Below are positions 28,207 through 37,161 of a DNA stretch of 64,000 nt, in pieces. Position 1 is the stretch's first letter. Every line of letters begins with the position of its first letter. This stretch comes from Deltaproteobacteria bacterium (GTDB lineage Bacteria > JADJOY01), in assembly GCA_016713535.1 (NCBI GenBank), contig JADJOY010000008.1, forward strand, positions 124,001 to 188,000, given 5' to 3'. Under the pieces are notes generated by a model, which saw nothing but the letters and a program-made list of their open reading frames with translations, was not told the origin of the DNA and made no database searches. The position numbers were made by a program, and so were the translations under genes.

Positions 28207-30981
28207 ATGGCGGTGGCCAGGCGGGTGGGCTCGAGCGTGGGATGGATCGCGGCCGCGATCGTGTGCTGTGGCGCGATCGCATGTGTCGGAGTGACGTGGC
28301 GTTACCGGTCCTCGATCGCCAACGCTCAGGCGAGCTTCCGAGTCGAGCAGCACGAGCAGGCGCGCGAGAGCATGGCGCGGGTCGAGGCGAGCTTTCGCGC
28401 GATCTACGAGGGGCTGCGAACCATCACCCGACTACCGAGTGTGCGCGCTCTCGGCGAGCCCGGCGTGGCGCTCGGTGAGGACGCCCGCATCACCATCCAG
28501 GAGCTCTACAACAACCTCGCCAACGGCGTGGCCGTCTCCGAGGTCTACGTCATGCCGATGGGGCTCGATCCCAGCGGCATCGACCCGCGCACCGGCGAGG
28601 AGAGTGCGGCCATCGCGACGTTCGACGAGCTGATCGTGGGCCGTATCGGCGGCGAGCCCGGCGGCGGGAATCCGGGCCACGGCGGTCGCGGCCACCACGG
28701 CGAACACGACGGGCTCGCCGAGATCGAGCTCTTCGAGCGCCAGCTCATGGCCCGCCAGGAAGCGGCCTTCGCCGCCCGCGGGCTCGGGGCCGAGGCCATC
28801 GAGGGCCTCGACGTGCCCGCCATCAGCGGCCCCGAAGTCGTCACCTGCGACAACACCCGCTACTCGCCCGCGCACCCGGACAACCACGACCGGGAAGGAC
28901 TCGTCTACTCGCTGCCATTCTTCGGCCCCGACGGGCGCCTCGCCGGGCTGGTGTCGGCGGTGGTGTTGAGCCACGCGCTCCGCGACCTCGTGCCCGACGG
29001 CAACCACGTGATCGGCCACGCCGCCACCGGAACCTTGCTGGGCGCCGAGGGAGACGTCGAGTGGCGACGATCGAGCGCGGACGTGGGCGCCGGTCGCGCC
29101 GACCCGGGTCGCATCTACTCCGAGGTCCTGCCGCTCGCGGTCGTCGACGATGCCGGTCCGTGGACCCTGTGGGCGGGTGCCCCGGATGCCGCGTTCTGGA
29201 GTCGCGCCGACGTCCGTGCCTCGCGCCTCACCGCGGCGCTCGGGTATCTGGTGGTGATCGTCGTCACGGCGTGCGGCGTGGCGATCGCGGTCTGGGCCCG
29301 CGCCCGCCGCGAGCGCCTCGAGCGCGCCGCCGCGGAGCTCGAGCGCCGGGTCCACGAACGCACACGCGAGCTCGAGAGCGCCAAGGTCGCCGCCGAATCC
29401 GCGAGCCGCGCCAAGAGCGCCTTCCTCGCCACCATGAGCCACGAGATCCGCACGCCGATGAACGGTGTGATCGGCATGACCGGCTTGCTTCTCGACACCT
29501 CGCTCGACGGAGACCAGCGCGAGTACGCCGACGCGGTGCGCACGTGCGCCGAAGCACTGCTCGCGCTGATCAACGACATCCTCGACTTCTCGAAGATCGA
29601 GGCCGACCGCCTCGAGCTCGAGTGCCACGACTTCGACGTCCGCACCACCATCGAGGAGGCGGTCGAGCTACTCGCCGAGAAGGCCGACGCCAAGGGGCTG
29701 AACCTGGCCTGCCAGATCGAGCCCGAGGTGCCCGCGACGGTGGCCGGGGACGCTGGCCGGTTCCGTCAGGTGCTCGTCAACCTGGTCGGCAACGCCGTCA
29801 AGTTCACACAGACAGGGGAGGTGGTCGTGACCACCTCGGTGGACGGCGTGAGCCCTGACGAGGTCGTGCTCGAGGTGAGCGTCCGCGACACCGGCATCGG
29901 CATTCCGGCCGACGCGCGCGACCGCCTCTTCCAGTCGTTCTCGCAGGTCGACGCGTCGACGACACGGCGCTTCGGAGGCACCGGGCTCGGGCTTGCCATC
30001 TGCGCACGGCTCGTCGAGCGCATGGGGGGCGCGATCGGCTTCGAGAGTCAAGTGGGGAAGGGCTCGACGTTCCGCTTCACGGTGCGGCTCGGGCGCCGTC
30101 CAGATGCTGACGCGATCCGTCCCCGCGCGTTGCCCGAGCTCGGCGGGGTCGAGGTGCTGTGTGTCGACGACAACGCCACCAACCTGCGCATCGTGACCAG
30201 ACAGCTCGCGGGCTGGGGGCTCGTGCCGCACGCCGCCGCGAATGCGGCCGTAGCGCTCGAGCGCTGGCACGCTGCGCACGCCGACGGGCGGCCGTACAAG
30301 CTCGTGGTCCTCGACATGCAGATGCCGGGCATGGACGGGCTCGAGCTGGCGCAGAGGCTCGCGCTCGCTGGGCGCGACCAGGCACCGGTGATGATCATGC
30401 TGACCTCGTGGACGCAGCGCGGTCACACCGATGACGCCAAGGCCGCCGGGATCCGGTGCGTGCTGGTGAAGCCCGTGCGCGTGGTGCAGCTCTTCGCCGC
30501 GGTGCTCGACGCACTGGGGATCGCCTCCACCGAGGCAGCGTCTGCCCCACCGGCACCGAGCGTGCTCAAGGCAGCGGCGCCGACGGCGAAGGGACGGGTG
30601 CTGGTGGCCGAGGACAACTCGGTGAACCAGCGCCTCGCGGCGCGCATGTTGTCCAAGCTCGGCTACCAGGCCGAGATCGTCGAGAACGGCGGACTCGCGC
30701 TCGCGGCGCTCGCGGCGAATCACTTCGACGTGGTGCTGATGGATTGCCAGATGCCCGAGGTCGATGGCTTCGAGGCGACGCGTCGCATCCGCGCCTCGAA
30801 TGCGGTCTGGCAGCGGGTGCCGATCGTCGCCATGACCGCCAACGCCATGCAGGGAGATCGCGAACTATGCCTGGCCGCAGGCATGGACGACTACGTCTCC
30901 AAGCCGATCCGCATGGACGAGCTCGGTGTCACCCTCGAGCGCTGGAGATGCGTCGCCCGCGGGGGCCGGGAAGCGGCCTAG
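28207..30981 (+). CDS. Hybrid sensor histidine kinase with two receiver domains (BarA-like)
   Basis: A 924-residue membrane kinase. TM1 is at about 12-32 and TM2 at about 340-362. The periplasmic sensor between them includes a Gly/His-rich loop ('[13 protein letters not shown]', near residue 158-172) that could bind metal. The HisKA phosphoacceptor is in '[15 protein letters not shown]'. The ATPase domain shows '[10 protein letters not shown]', 'DTGIGIP' and 'GTGLGLAIC'. Two receiver domains follow: the first with 'DMQMPGMDG', the second with 'VAEDNSVNQ' and 'DCQMPEVDG'. No C-terminal HPt domain is present, so phosphotransfer needs a partner elsewhere. No response regulator with an output domain is adjacent. 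The next gene is convergent. Confidence 0.9.
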   Translation: MAVARRVGSSVGWIAAAIVCCGAIACVGVTWRYRSSIANAQASFRVEQHEQARESMARVEASFRAIYEGLRTITRLPSVRALGEPGVALGEDARITIQELYNNLANGVAVSEVYVMPMGLDPSGIDPRTGEESAAIATFDELIVGRIGGEPGGGNPGHGGRGHHGEHDGLAEIELFERQLMARQEAAFAARGLGAEAIEGLDVPAISGPEVVTCDNTRYSPAHPDNHDREGLVYSLPFFGPDGRLAGLVSAVVLSHALRDLVPDGNHVIGHAATGTLLGAEGDVEWRRSSADVGAGRADPGRIYSEVLPLAVVDDAGPWTLWAGAPDAAFWSRADVRASRLTAALGYLVVIVVTACGVAIAVWARARRERLERAAAELERRVHERTRELESAKVAAESASRAKSAFLATMSHEIRTPMNGVIGMTGLLLDTSLDGDQREYADAVRTCAEALLALINDILDFSKIEADRLELECHDFDVRTTIEEAVELLAEKADAKGLNLACQIEPEVPATVAGDAGRFRQVLVNLVGNAVKFTQTGEVVVTTSVDGVSPDEVVLEVSVRDTGIGIPADARDRLFQSFSQVDASTTRRFGGTGLGLAICARLVERMGGAIGFESQVGKGSTFRFTVRLGRRPDADAIRPRALPELGGVEVLCVDDNATNLRIVTRQLAGWGLVPHAAANAAVALERWHAAHADGRPYKLVVLDMQMPGMDGLELAQRLALAGRDQAPVMIMLTSWTQRGHTDDAKAAGIRCVLVKPVRVVQLFAAVLDALGIASTEAASAPPAPSVLKAAAPTAKGRVLVAEDNSVNQRLAARMLSKLGYQAEIVENGGLALAALAANHFDVVLMDCQMPEVDGFEATRRIRASNAVWQRVPIVAMTANAMQGDRELCLAAGMDDYVSKPIRMDELGVTLERWRCVARGGREAA

Positions 30982-31056
30982 GCCCGAGCCGCTACGGCAG
31001 CAACGACTCGCCCGCCGTATCGCGCCTCCGCACCGGCTGGGACGAGGGATGGAACG

Positions 31057-31104
31057 CCGGCCACCACGACCCCGGAACGTCGAGACGCTTTCGTAGGGTG
31101 GTGG
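31057..31104. repeat. 9-bp inverted repeat between convergent genes
   Basis: GGCCACCAC (31057-31065) and GTGGTGGCC (31096-31104) are perfect inverted arms around a 30-base loop. They lie between the convergent kinase and DUF1304 genes. It might end transcription in both directions, but the loop is long and there is no T-run. Confidence 0.3.
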
Positions 31105-31152
31105 CCCCCGCGCCCCCCGCCATCGGATCCGAAGATCCTCTGGTCCGGGCGC

Positions 31153-31512
31153 TCAGCGAGCGGCGTAGACGGCGGCGAGGGCAAGAGCGCCGGGGAGCGC
31201 CTGGATCACCAGGATCCGGGCGTTGGCGGTGGCGGCGCCGAACACGCCGGCGACCATCACGCACGCGAGGAAGAACACCTTCACGCCGAAGCCGGCGGAG
31301 CCGAGGGTGAGCCCCCAGACCAGGCCCGCGGCGAGGAAGCCGTTGTAGAGCCCCTGGTTGGCGGCGAGCGACGCGGTCTGGTCGGCCATCTCCTGGGTGA
31401 GGCGGAACACCTTGCGACCGAACGGGCGCCGCCACAGGAACATCTCGAGCACCAGGAAGAACCCGTGTAGCACCGCGACCCAGCCGACGAGCACGTTGGC
31501 GAGGAGGTTCAT
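31153..31512 (-). CDS. DUF1304-family small membrane protein
   Basis: A 119-residue integral membrane protein of the DUF1304 family. It has four hydrophobic helices and the family-like segments 'HGFFLVLEMFLW' and 'ANQGLYNGFLAAGLVWG'. Function is unknown in the family. It starts 15 bases after the stop of the flavoprotein gene on the same strand and is therefore probably the last gene of that operon. Whether it takes part in the pathway or is a passenger cannot be judged. Confidence 0.8.
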   Translation of the reverse strand: MNLLANVLVGWVAVLHGFFLVLEMFLWRRPFGRKVFRLTQEMADQTASLAANQGLYNGFLAAGLVWGLTLGSAGFGVKVFFLACVMVAGVFGAATANARILVIQALPGALALAAVYAAR

Positions 31513-31526
31513 CGGGCGAGTCTCCG

Positions 31527-33107
31527 CTACGCCGCGCCTCCCGGCGCGGCGGGACGAGGGGTCGTGAGGCCACAGCGTGCCACGAGGGCGTCGATCTCGT
31601 GGGGAGCGATCCCGAGCCGCGGCGCCGCGTCGCGGAGGTCCTGGACCTCGACCGGAAACCAGTCGCGCCGCGAGCGATCGCCGAGCCCCGCCACGTCGTA
31701 CGGCACGATCGCGCGCTCGACGTCGTCGAGGAGCGCATCGCGCGCAGCGCCGGTGGGACGCGCCAGGGCGCGCTCGGTGAGCCCGACGAGAGCGACGCGA
31801 AAGCGCGCGTCGCCGCACAGCAAGAAACCGGGCGCGCGCTCGGCGCGACCGAGGCGGCGCATGGTCTCGGCGAAGCTCGCGGCGGCGAAGTAGAGCAGGG
31901 CGAGGCGCTTGAAGAGCGGAAAATCGCAGAAAGATGCGTAGAGCGCGGCGACCAGCCGCTCGGTGACGTCGAGCTCCGCGCGGGTCTGCTCGGCGTAGCG
32001 GGCCAGGGCCGCGTCGCGACGGGCGGGGTCGGCCGAGGCGCTGAGTGCGTCGACGAGGCGCCCGATGCCGAGGAGCGTGAGCGGGAAGCCGGTCGAGAGC
32101 AGCGGGTCCACGATGCCCACCGCCGAGGGGAGCAGTGCCACGCCCGGTCCGACCACCTGACTCGCGCGGTAGGCGAGCCGTGGCTGGTGGACGAACGGCG
32201 TCACCGCGCGTGCGTCGCGGAATTGGGCGGCGATCGAGGGCAGGTGCGCGAGCAGCTCGCGCCACGCGGTCTCGCCGCGCGCGGCGCCGAGGCGGCTCGC
32301 GAGCGCATCGGTGAGCGCCGCGCCCGCGCTCACCCGGCCGCTCGCGAAGCGCAGCACCCAGATCCAGCCACCGTCGAAGACGTGGTGGAGCGCGGCGTCG
32401 TCGACCGGAAAGGGCGGGCCTGCCTCGAGCGGCGCGCATGCGTCGAAGCGCTCGACGCCTTCGAAGTGGGCGAAGAGCGCCTGCGTCGGCGGCAGGAAGC
32501 GCGGCACTTCCTCCGCGATCGGCCAGGTGTGCGCGAGAAAGCCGCGCGGCCCCGAGGCGTCGACGACGAATCCCGCGTCGATGGTGAGGGGTTGGCCGTG
32601 GCGGACGCCGATGAGCATCAGGCGCTCGCCGTGGCGGCGCGGCCGCGCGAGGGCCGTCTCGTCGAGGTAGAGCACGCCGGCGTCGCCGCACTCTCGCACC
32701 CAGAATGCGTCGAAGTCGGGGCGGTACCAGTGGGTGTCGCCGATCGCGTCGTGGGGGCTCGCGGCCACCAAGAGCTGACCGGCGCGGTCGGGGTCATCGC
32801 AGAACGGCGCATCCCAGGTGTGGCGAAAGAAGCTGAAGCCGCGTTTGAGGCCGCAGCCGATCTCGGGGTGCGCAGCCCTCCACGTGCCCCACTTCGCGAA
32901 CGGCCGGAGCCGCGGCAGGTCGTAGCGCTCGGCGAGCTCCTCGACGAGGAGCGCCGCGAGCGGGGTCGAGGACTCGCCGATCGCGAAGCGCGGGTGGCGG
33001 CCGCGCTCGAGCAGCGCCACCGAATGACCTCGCCGGGTGAGGGCGAGCGCCGTGAGCGAGCCCGCGAAGCCGCTGCCCACCACCGCCACGTCGACTCGGT
33101 GTCTCAC
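31527..33107 (-). CDS. FAD-dependent oxidoreductase, flavin-dependent halogenase-like
   Basis: A 526-residue flavoprotein of the tryptophan-halogenase-like family. The N-terminal FAD motif is 'VVGSGFAGS'. It is followed by 'FAIGESSTPL', a hallmark of this group, and by 'LKRGFSFF', where halogenases place the Lys that receives hypohalous acid. The 'GWxWxIP' motif appears as 'GGWIWVLRF', so the second part is altered. Later blocks are 'HQPRLAYRASQVVGPGVALL' and 'DPLLSTGFPLTL'. GTG 33107 overlaps the radical SAM stop by four bases, so translation is coupled. It may halogenate or simply oxidise its substrate; the family also includes non-halogenating enzymes. Confidence 0.75.
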   Translation of the reverse strand: MRHRVDVAVVGSGFAGSLTALALTRRGHSVALLERGRHPRFAIGESSTPLAALLVEELAERYDLPRLRPFAKWGTWRAAHPEIGCGLKRGFSFFRHTWDAPFCDDPDRAGQLLVAASPHDAIGDTHWYRPDFDAFWVRECGDAGVLYLDETALARPRRHGERLMLIGVRHGQPLTIDAGFVVDASGPRGFLAHTWPIAEEVPRFLPPTQALFAHFEGVERFDACAPLEAGPPFPVDDAALHHVFDGGWIWVLRFASGRVSAGAALTDALASRLGAARGETAWRELLAHLPSIAAQFRDARAVTPFVHQPRLAYRASQVVGPGVALLPSAVGIVDPLLSTGFPLTLLGIGRLVDALSASADPARRDAALARYAEQTRAELDVTERLVAALYASFCDFPLFKRLALLYFAAASFAETMRRLGRAERAPGFLLCGDARFRVALVGLTERALARPTGAARDALLDDVERAIVPYDVAGLGDRSRRDWFPVEVQDLRDAAPRLGIAPHEIDALVARCGLTTPRPAAPGGAA

Positions 33108-34150
33108 GCCGCCGCGCTCCCGGCACCGCAGCGCTCGCAGGTGACGGCGCGGGGCGCGCGCTGCGTGAGGTTGAGCGAGTCGAGGCGCCCGCGGCGCGCG
33201 CACAGGCAAGCCGCGCATGGCGCGAAGCGCTCGAGGTCCCAGAGGTCGACGAGCACTAGCGCGTGGCCCGCCGCTTCGCCGAGCGCCACCTCGGCGTGCT
33301 CCTCGATCTCGGCGAGGCTGGGCTCGCGGAACTCGCCCCGCCGCGCGAGCTCGTCGAGGGCGCCGTTGCCGGCGCGCGTGGGCACCAGCGACACGACCGC
33401 CACGCCGCACTCGAGCGCGAAGCGCACCGCCGCGCGCATCGTCTCGAGCCGCTGCGCCGGTGCGACGAACGGGGGCGCGATCAGCACGAAGGCGCGCACC
33501 GCCACGTCGCGCCGCGCGAGTGCCGCGCTGGCCGCGGCGAAGTCGGCGCGCGTCATGCCCTTCTCGAGACGCGCGAGCACGGCGTCGTCGGCGCACTCGA
33601 GGCCCATCGCGACCTCGAGGGTGGGTGGCGGGTGGTTCGGTCCCCGGGCCGCCTCGCGCGCGCCGAGGAATCGATCGACGTCCTCGCCCACGAGCGCGGG
33701 GTGGCATTCGACGATCAGGTGGCCGACCGGCGCGACGAGCCGCGCGATCGGCCCGAGGTCGGCCGGCGGGATCGCGCGCTGGTCGAAGAAGCTGCCGGCG
33801 TTGTAGACCTTGAGCGCCTCGGGGAGCCCCGGACCCGCAGCGAGCTCGCCGAGCGCCGCTTCGAGCTGGGCGGTGATCGCGCCGGGTGGCGTCGCGGTGG
33901 TCGTGGTGTAGCGCCACAGGTCGCACATCACGCACCGCCACGGACACTCGTGGTTGGTGACGAACACCGTGGCCACGGCGCGGAGGCCACCGCGAGCATC
34001 GGGCTCGCGCTCGCGCAGCACCCCCTGATGGCGTCCGGGCTGGGGTCGCGCGAGCAGCGGTCGCGCGGTCACCACCCAGTCGTCGCGACGCCCGCCGCGC
34101 GCGGCGGCGCCGGCTGCCCGCGCGGCGCGGGGCTCATGCGTATCCGGCAA
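33104..34150 (-). CDS. Radical SAM enzyme with extra C-terminal cysteines
   Basis: A radical SAM protein of up to 348 residues. The cluster-binding motif is 'CPWRCVMCDLW' (CxxxCxxC), preceded by 'VFVTNHE'. A barrel with 'KVYNAGSFFD' and 'LEVAMGLECADD' follows. The C-terminus has two Cys pairs ('CAACLCARRG' and 'CERCG') that may bind a metal. The start is uncertain: TTG 34150 is the longest option and overlaps the preceding gene, while GTGs near 34072 would give about 322 residues. The architecture is reminiscent of the TIGR01210/archaeosine RaSEA-type group, a tentative match. Its operon partners (asparagine-synthase-like and flavin enzymes) suggest modification of a small molecule or peptide. 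Confidence 0.75.
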   Translation of the reverse strand: MPDTHEPRAARAAGAAARGGRRDDWVVTARPLLARPQPGRHQGVLREREPDARGGLRAVATVFVTNHECPWRCVMCDLWRYTTTTATPPGAITAQLEAALGELAAGPGLPEALKVYNAGSFFDQRAIPPADLGPIARLVAPVGHLIVECHPALVGEDVDRFLGAREAARGPNHPPPTLEVAMGLECADDAVLARLEKGMTRADFAAASAALARRDVAVRAFVLIAPPFVAPAQRLETMRAAVRFALECGVAVVSLVPTRAGNGALDELARRGEFREPSLAEIEEHAEVALGEAAGHALVLVDLWDLERFAPCAACLCARRGRLDSLNLTQRAPRAVTCERCGAGSAAA

Positions 34151-35466
34151 GGAAGCTCCGCCGGTACTCGGACTCGGTGCCGGCGATCAGCGCGGCGCTC
34201 TCGGCGGCGCTCACTGCGCCGTGCTGGAAGCGGCGCTTGGGGAACACCGGCATGTCGCGCCCGGTGACGGCGCGCACTCCGCGCCGCACGATCTCTCCCT
34301 TGAGGCCGTAGAGGGTCGGTACGTGGTAGCGGGTGAGTGCGCCGAACGGGATCGCCTCCGCGGCCGCCACCACCGTCGGCCGGGTGTACGGGCTGAAGCC
34401 CTCGAAGCCGAAGCGCCGCGCCGGCGCGTAGGTGCGCGTGTAGCCGCGGCTCAAGCCCCCCCGAGTAGGGGAGCGAGTGCTTGATGCGGCCCACGCCCCA
34501 GCCCTCGTGGTAGAGCATGCGGTTGTCGATCACGCTCTTGATGGTGAGCTCGGGGTTCGCCTCGATGGGGTAGTCCTTGAGGTTCTCGTCGCCCCCGTCG
34601 CCGTCGACCAGGACGCGCCAGTCGGGATAGCGCTCGCGGATCCCGCGGCAGAGCGTGAGCCCCACCGCGGCGCACTCGACGTCGAGGGGCTTGTAGTCCT
34701 CGATCACGCGGATGGCCTCCTCGACGTCGAGGGCGGCGGGAGTCGCGGTGATCGGCTCGAGGAAGAGCTCCATCCCGAGCGCCTGCAGGAAAGCGCGCGC
34801 CTGCGCCCGGTCGGGCGCGTCACCGAGGTCGAGGACGAACGCCTTGAGGCGCGCCGGCGAGAGGCCGAGCTCGAGCAACACGTGGTGGAGCACCACGAAC
34901 ACGGCACCGCTGTCGACCCCGCCCGAGAAGGTCAGGCCGAGCGGCTCGCCCGGGCGGTCGCGTTCCAGCGCGCCGAGCCAGCCGCGCAGCTCGTCGCGGA
35001 GCGCACCCACGTAGCGAGCGCCGAGGGCGTCGAGGTCGGGGGGGCCGCTCGCGCGCGGTGGATCGAAGAAGCGCGTGTAGATCGGATCCGGATCCGGGCA
35101 GCCGAGGAGCTGGATTTCCACGACGTGGTGGGCGGGCACCATGCGCGTGTAGCTCGGGTGGAACTGACCCTCGAGCCCCTCGGCGGCGAGCCCGGCGCGC
35201 AACGTGTCGATGCGGTCGGCGACGAAGAGCGCCGGCCCGGCGGCGCGTTTGGCGAGGAAGTACCGCAAGGGTCGGTCGAGCGAGCGCACCAGGCGCACCG
35301 CGATCCCGCGCCGCGAAACCAGCGCGAACGAGCCCTCGATCGCGCGCACCTGCGCCGCCGGATCCTCCGCGAAGAGCCGCTCCCGCGCCTCGTCCACGTC
35401 GATCCCGTGCAGCCGGTTGACGTCCGCGGGCAGAAGGTCGACGACCCGCTCGATGGGTTGATCCAT
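34134..35466 (-). CDS. Asparagine-synthase-like amidotransferase without the N-terminal Cys (one frame break)
   Basis: An ATP-pyrophosphatase enzyme of about 444 residues. The N-terminal part resembles the glutaminase-like half of class II amidotransferases ('FALVSRRGIAVRLVRSLD'), but the protein starts MDQP, so the catalytic Cys2 is absent. The synthetase half has the PP-loop 'FSGGVDSGAVF' and 'LVDGDGGDENLKDYP'. The frame changes at a run of seven C (34456-34462, one surplus base): 'KHSLPYSGG' continues as 'LSRGYTRTYAPARRFGF'. Relatives without glutaminase activity include beta-lactam synthetase and lasso-peptide cyclases, which adenylate carboxylates. This enzyme may likewise form an amide or lactam bond. 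It lies between the sulfotransferase-like and radical SAM genes. Confidence 0.8.
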
Positions 35467-35501
35467 GGCAGACCTCGTGTGGCCAGCGCCGGCGCCGGCG
35501 C

Positions 35502-36928
35502 TCACGGCTCGGGATCGGAAGGATAGAGGCTCGCGATGCGCGAGGCGTTGAAGCCCCCCTTGCGCGGGAAGCGGACGTCGAAGACCTTCTCGTCGGTGGC
35601 GCCGTCGAGCTCGCTGAGCGCCGCCGAGAGCTCGAGGTTGAGGCCGCTGTAGACCAGCCGGTTGCCGTTGGCCAGGACGTCGAAGTCGCCGCCCACCGGC
35701 GTGAAGATGCGTGGCTCGGCGTCGGGATCGCTCCAGGTCCACGCGATCCGCGCTGCGCCGCCGCGCTCGTCGGTGGCGGGGGGGGGCTCACCTCGACGCT
35801 GTGCTGCCTGAGCGGCCACTCGCCGCCGTCCCCGCGCGCGAGCCACGGCCAGCCGTCGTCGGCGGGGGTGTCGGCGCGGTCCTCGCCGATCACCCACTCG
35901 AGCTCTCCGGCGCGGCTCAGCTTGAAGAGCAGGTGCTGGTTGAGCGAGCTCACCACCAGGCTGTCGTCGCGTGTCACGTACGACACGCTGTTCAGGTGGG
36001 TCCAGTCGAGGAGCCCCACGACGCCCGGGTACCGGCCGTTCCAGAACGGGATGCGCGCGTCCGCGAGGAGGCGCTCGGGCGCGAGGAAATCGAAGGCGTG
36101 CCACTGCGCGAGGACCGCCCCCTCCAGCGTGACCTCGGAGATCACGTCGCCCACCATCGCGAAGGTGGTGCCGGTCGCGGCGTCGTCGACGTAGCGAAGC
36201 TCGGAGCTGAGCAGCAGCAGGTGGCCTTCCGGACCGAGGTCGGGCTCGTGGTGGATCGTGTCGATCCCGAGCTGCTCGGGCAGCATCACGGTCTCGGTGC
36301 GCGCCACTGGGTCGACGATGTGGAGCGCGTCCCAGGCGGTGGTGAGGTACGCGATCCGCCCGTCGGGGAGCTGGCGGACGCCGGCGATGATCGCGTTCAC
36401 CTGGGGGTGGAGGTACCAGACTGGTCGTCCGCTCGAGTCGAGCGCCACCAGCCAGCCGCCGCCGAGCCCGCTCAGCGACAGCAACGTGAGCCCCGGCTGC
36501 ATGCGCTCGGGGCGGCTCAGTCGAACGTCGATGAGCGGGAACCCGTCGGGTGCCGGCCCGGATGTGAACGGCATCGTCTCGTTCGGCACGAGGTGCCGCC
36601 CGCCGACGCGGAGGCGGTACTCGGTGCGCGGACGCAGGCCCAGGATTGCGGCGCTATGCGCGGTGCCTGCGGTGTCGCTGGTGATCGCCGAGATGGGCAA
36701 CATCTGCTCACCCTCGGGTCCGAGCAGCGTTACGGAGGGGCGCGCCGGGGTGGCCGTGGTGAAGCGAAGGGTTACCCCGAGGGAATAGTCGTCGATTGGT
36801 GCGACCTCGATGTTGCCGATCGGGATCGTGGCGTCGCTCGATCCGCCGCAGGCCACCAGGAGGCTCAGCGCGAGCGCGCCGGCAGCTCCGACGACCGTGG
36901 GTCTGGGTCGTCTTGCCCGGAGCGGCAC
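35502..36928 (-). CDS. Arylsulfotransferase (ASST)-like lipoprotein (one frame break)
   Basis: An exported beta-propeller protein of about 475 residues resembling arylsulfate sulfotransferases. The lipoprotein signal is 'ALALSLLVACGG', with Cys in a proper lipobox. A small beta domain follows ('SDTAGTAHSAAILGLRPRT'). Propeller strands include 'GGGWLVALDSSGRPVWYL' and 'IDTIHHEPDLGPEGHLLLL', where the His pair fits an ASST active-site region, then 'DWTHLNSVSY' and 'QHLLFKLSRAGELEWVIG'. The start is uncertain: GTG 36928 gives a compact signal peptide, GTG 36982 is an alternative. A nine-G run (35778-35786) appears one base short; after it the frame continues 'TDERGGAARIAWTWSDP'. It is the first gene of the leftward operon and could act on the exported product. 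Confidence 0.75.
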
Positions 36929-37161
36929 GCCCGGTGCCCGGCCCGCCCGGCGCGCGGCCGGCAAGTGGTGGTGATGGCTCACGATTCGAAGAGAGACGCG
37001 AAAGGGCAGCGGATCTTCGCTTTGTCCGGTCGTCGAGCGCAAGCGGCGGAATCGGGAGTGAGGCGCCACACCCGGCGCAGGAATTGCGAGTCACCCGCTG
37101 GCCTCGCGTCCGTCGCCGCGGCGGCTGGCAACGGGCGCTGCGGACGGTGCTGCCCGACTCC

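Noticed and set aside
33104-34150. Archaeosine synthase (RaSEA) assignment
   Set aside because: The Cys motif context is only reminiscent; the operon partners do not point to tRNA modification, so only a general radical SAM call is made.
34456-34462. Programmed ribosomal frameshift at the seven-C run
   Set aside because: Comparable breaks occur in many unrelated genes at ordinary short G/C runs; no slippery heptamer with a downstream pseudoknot was evident.
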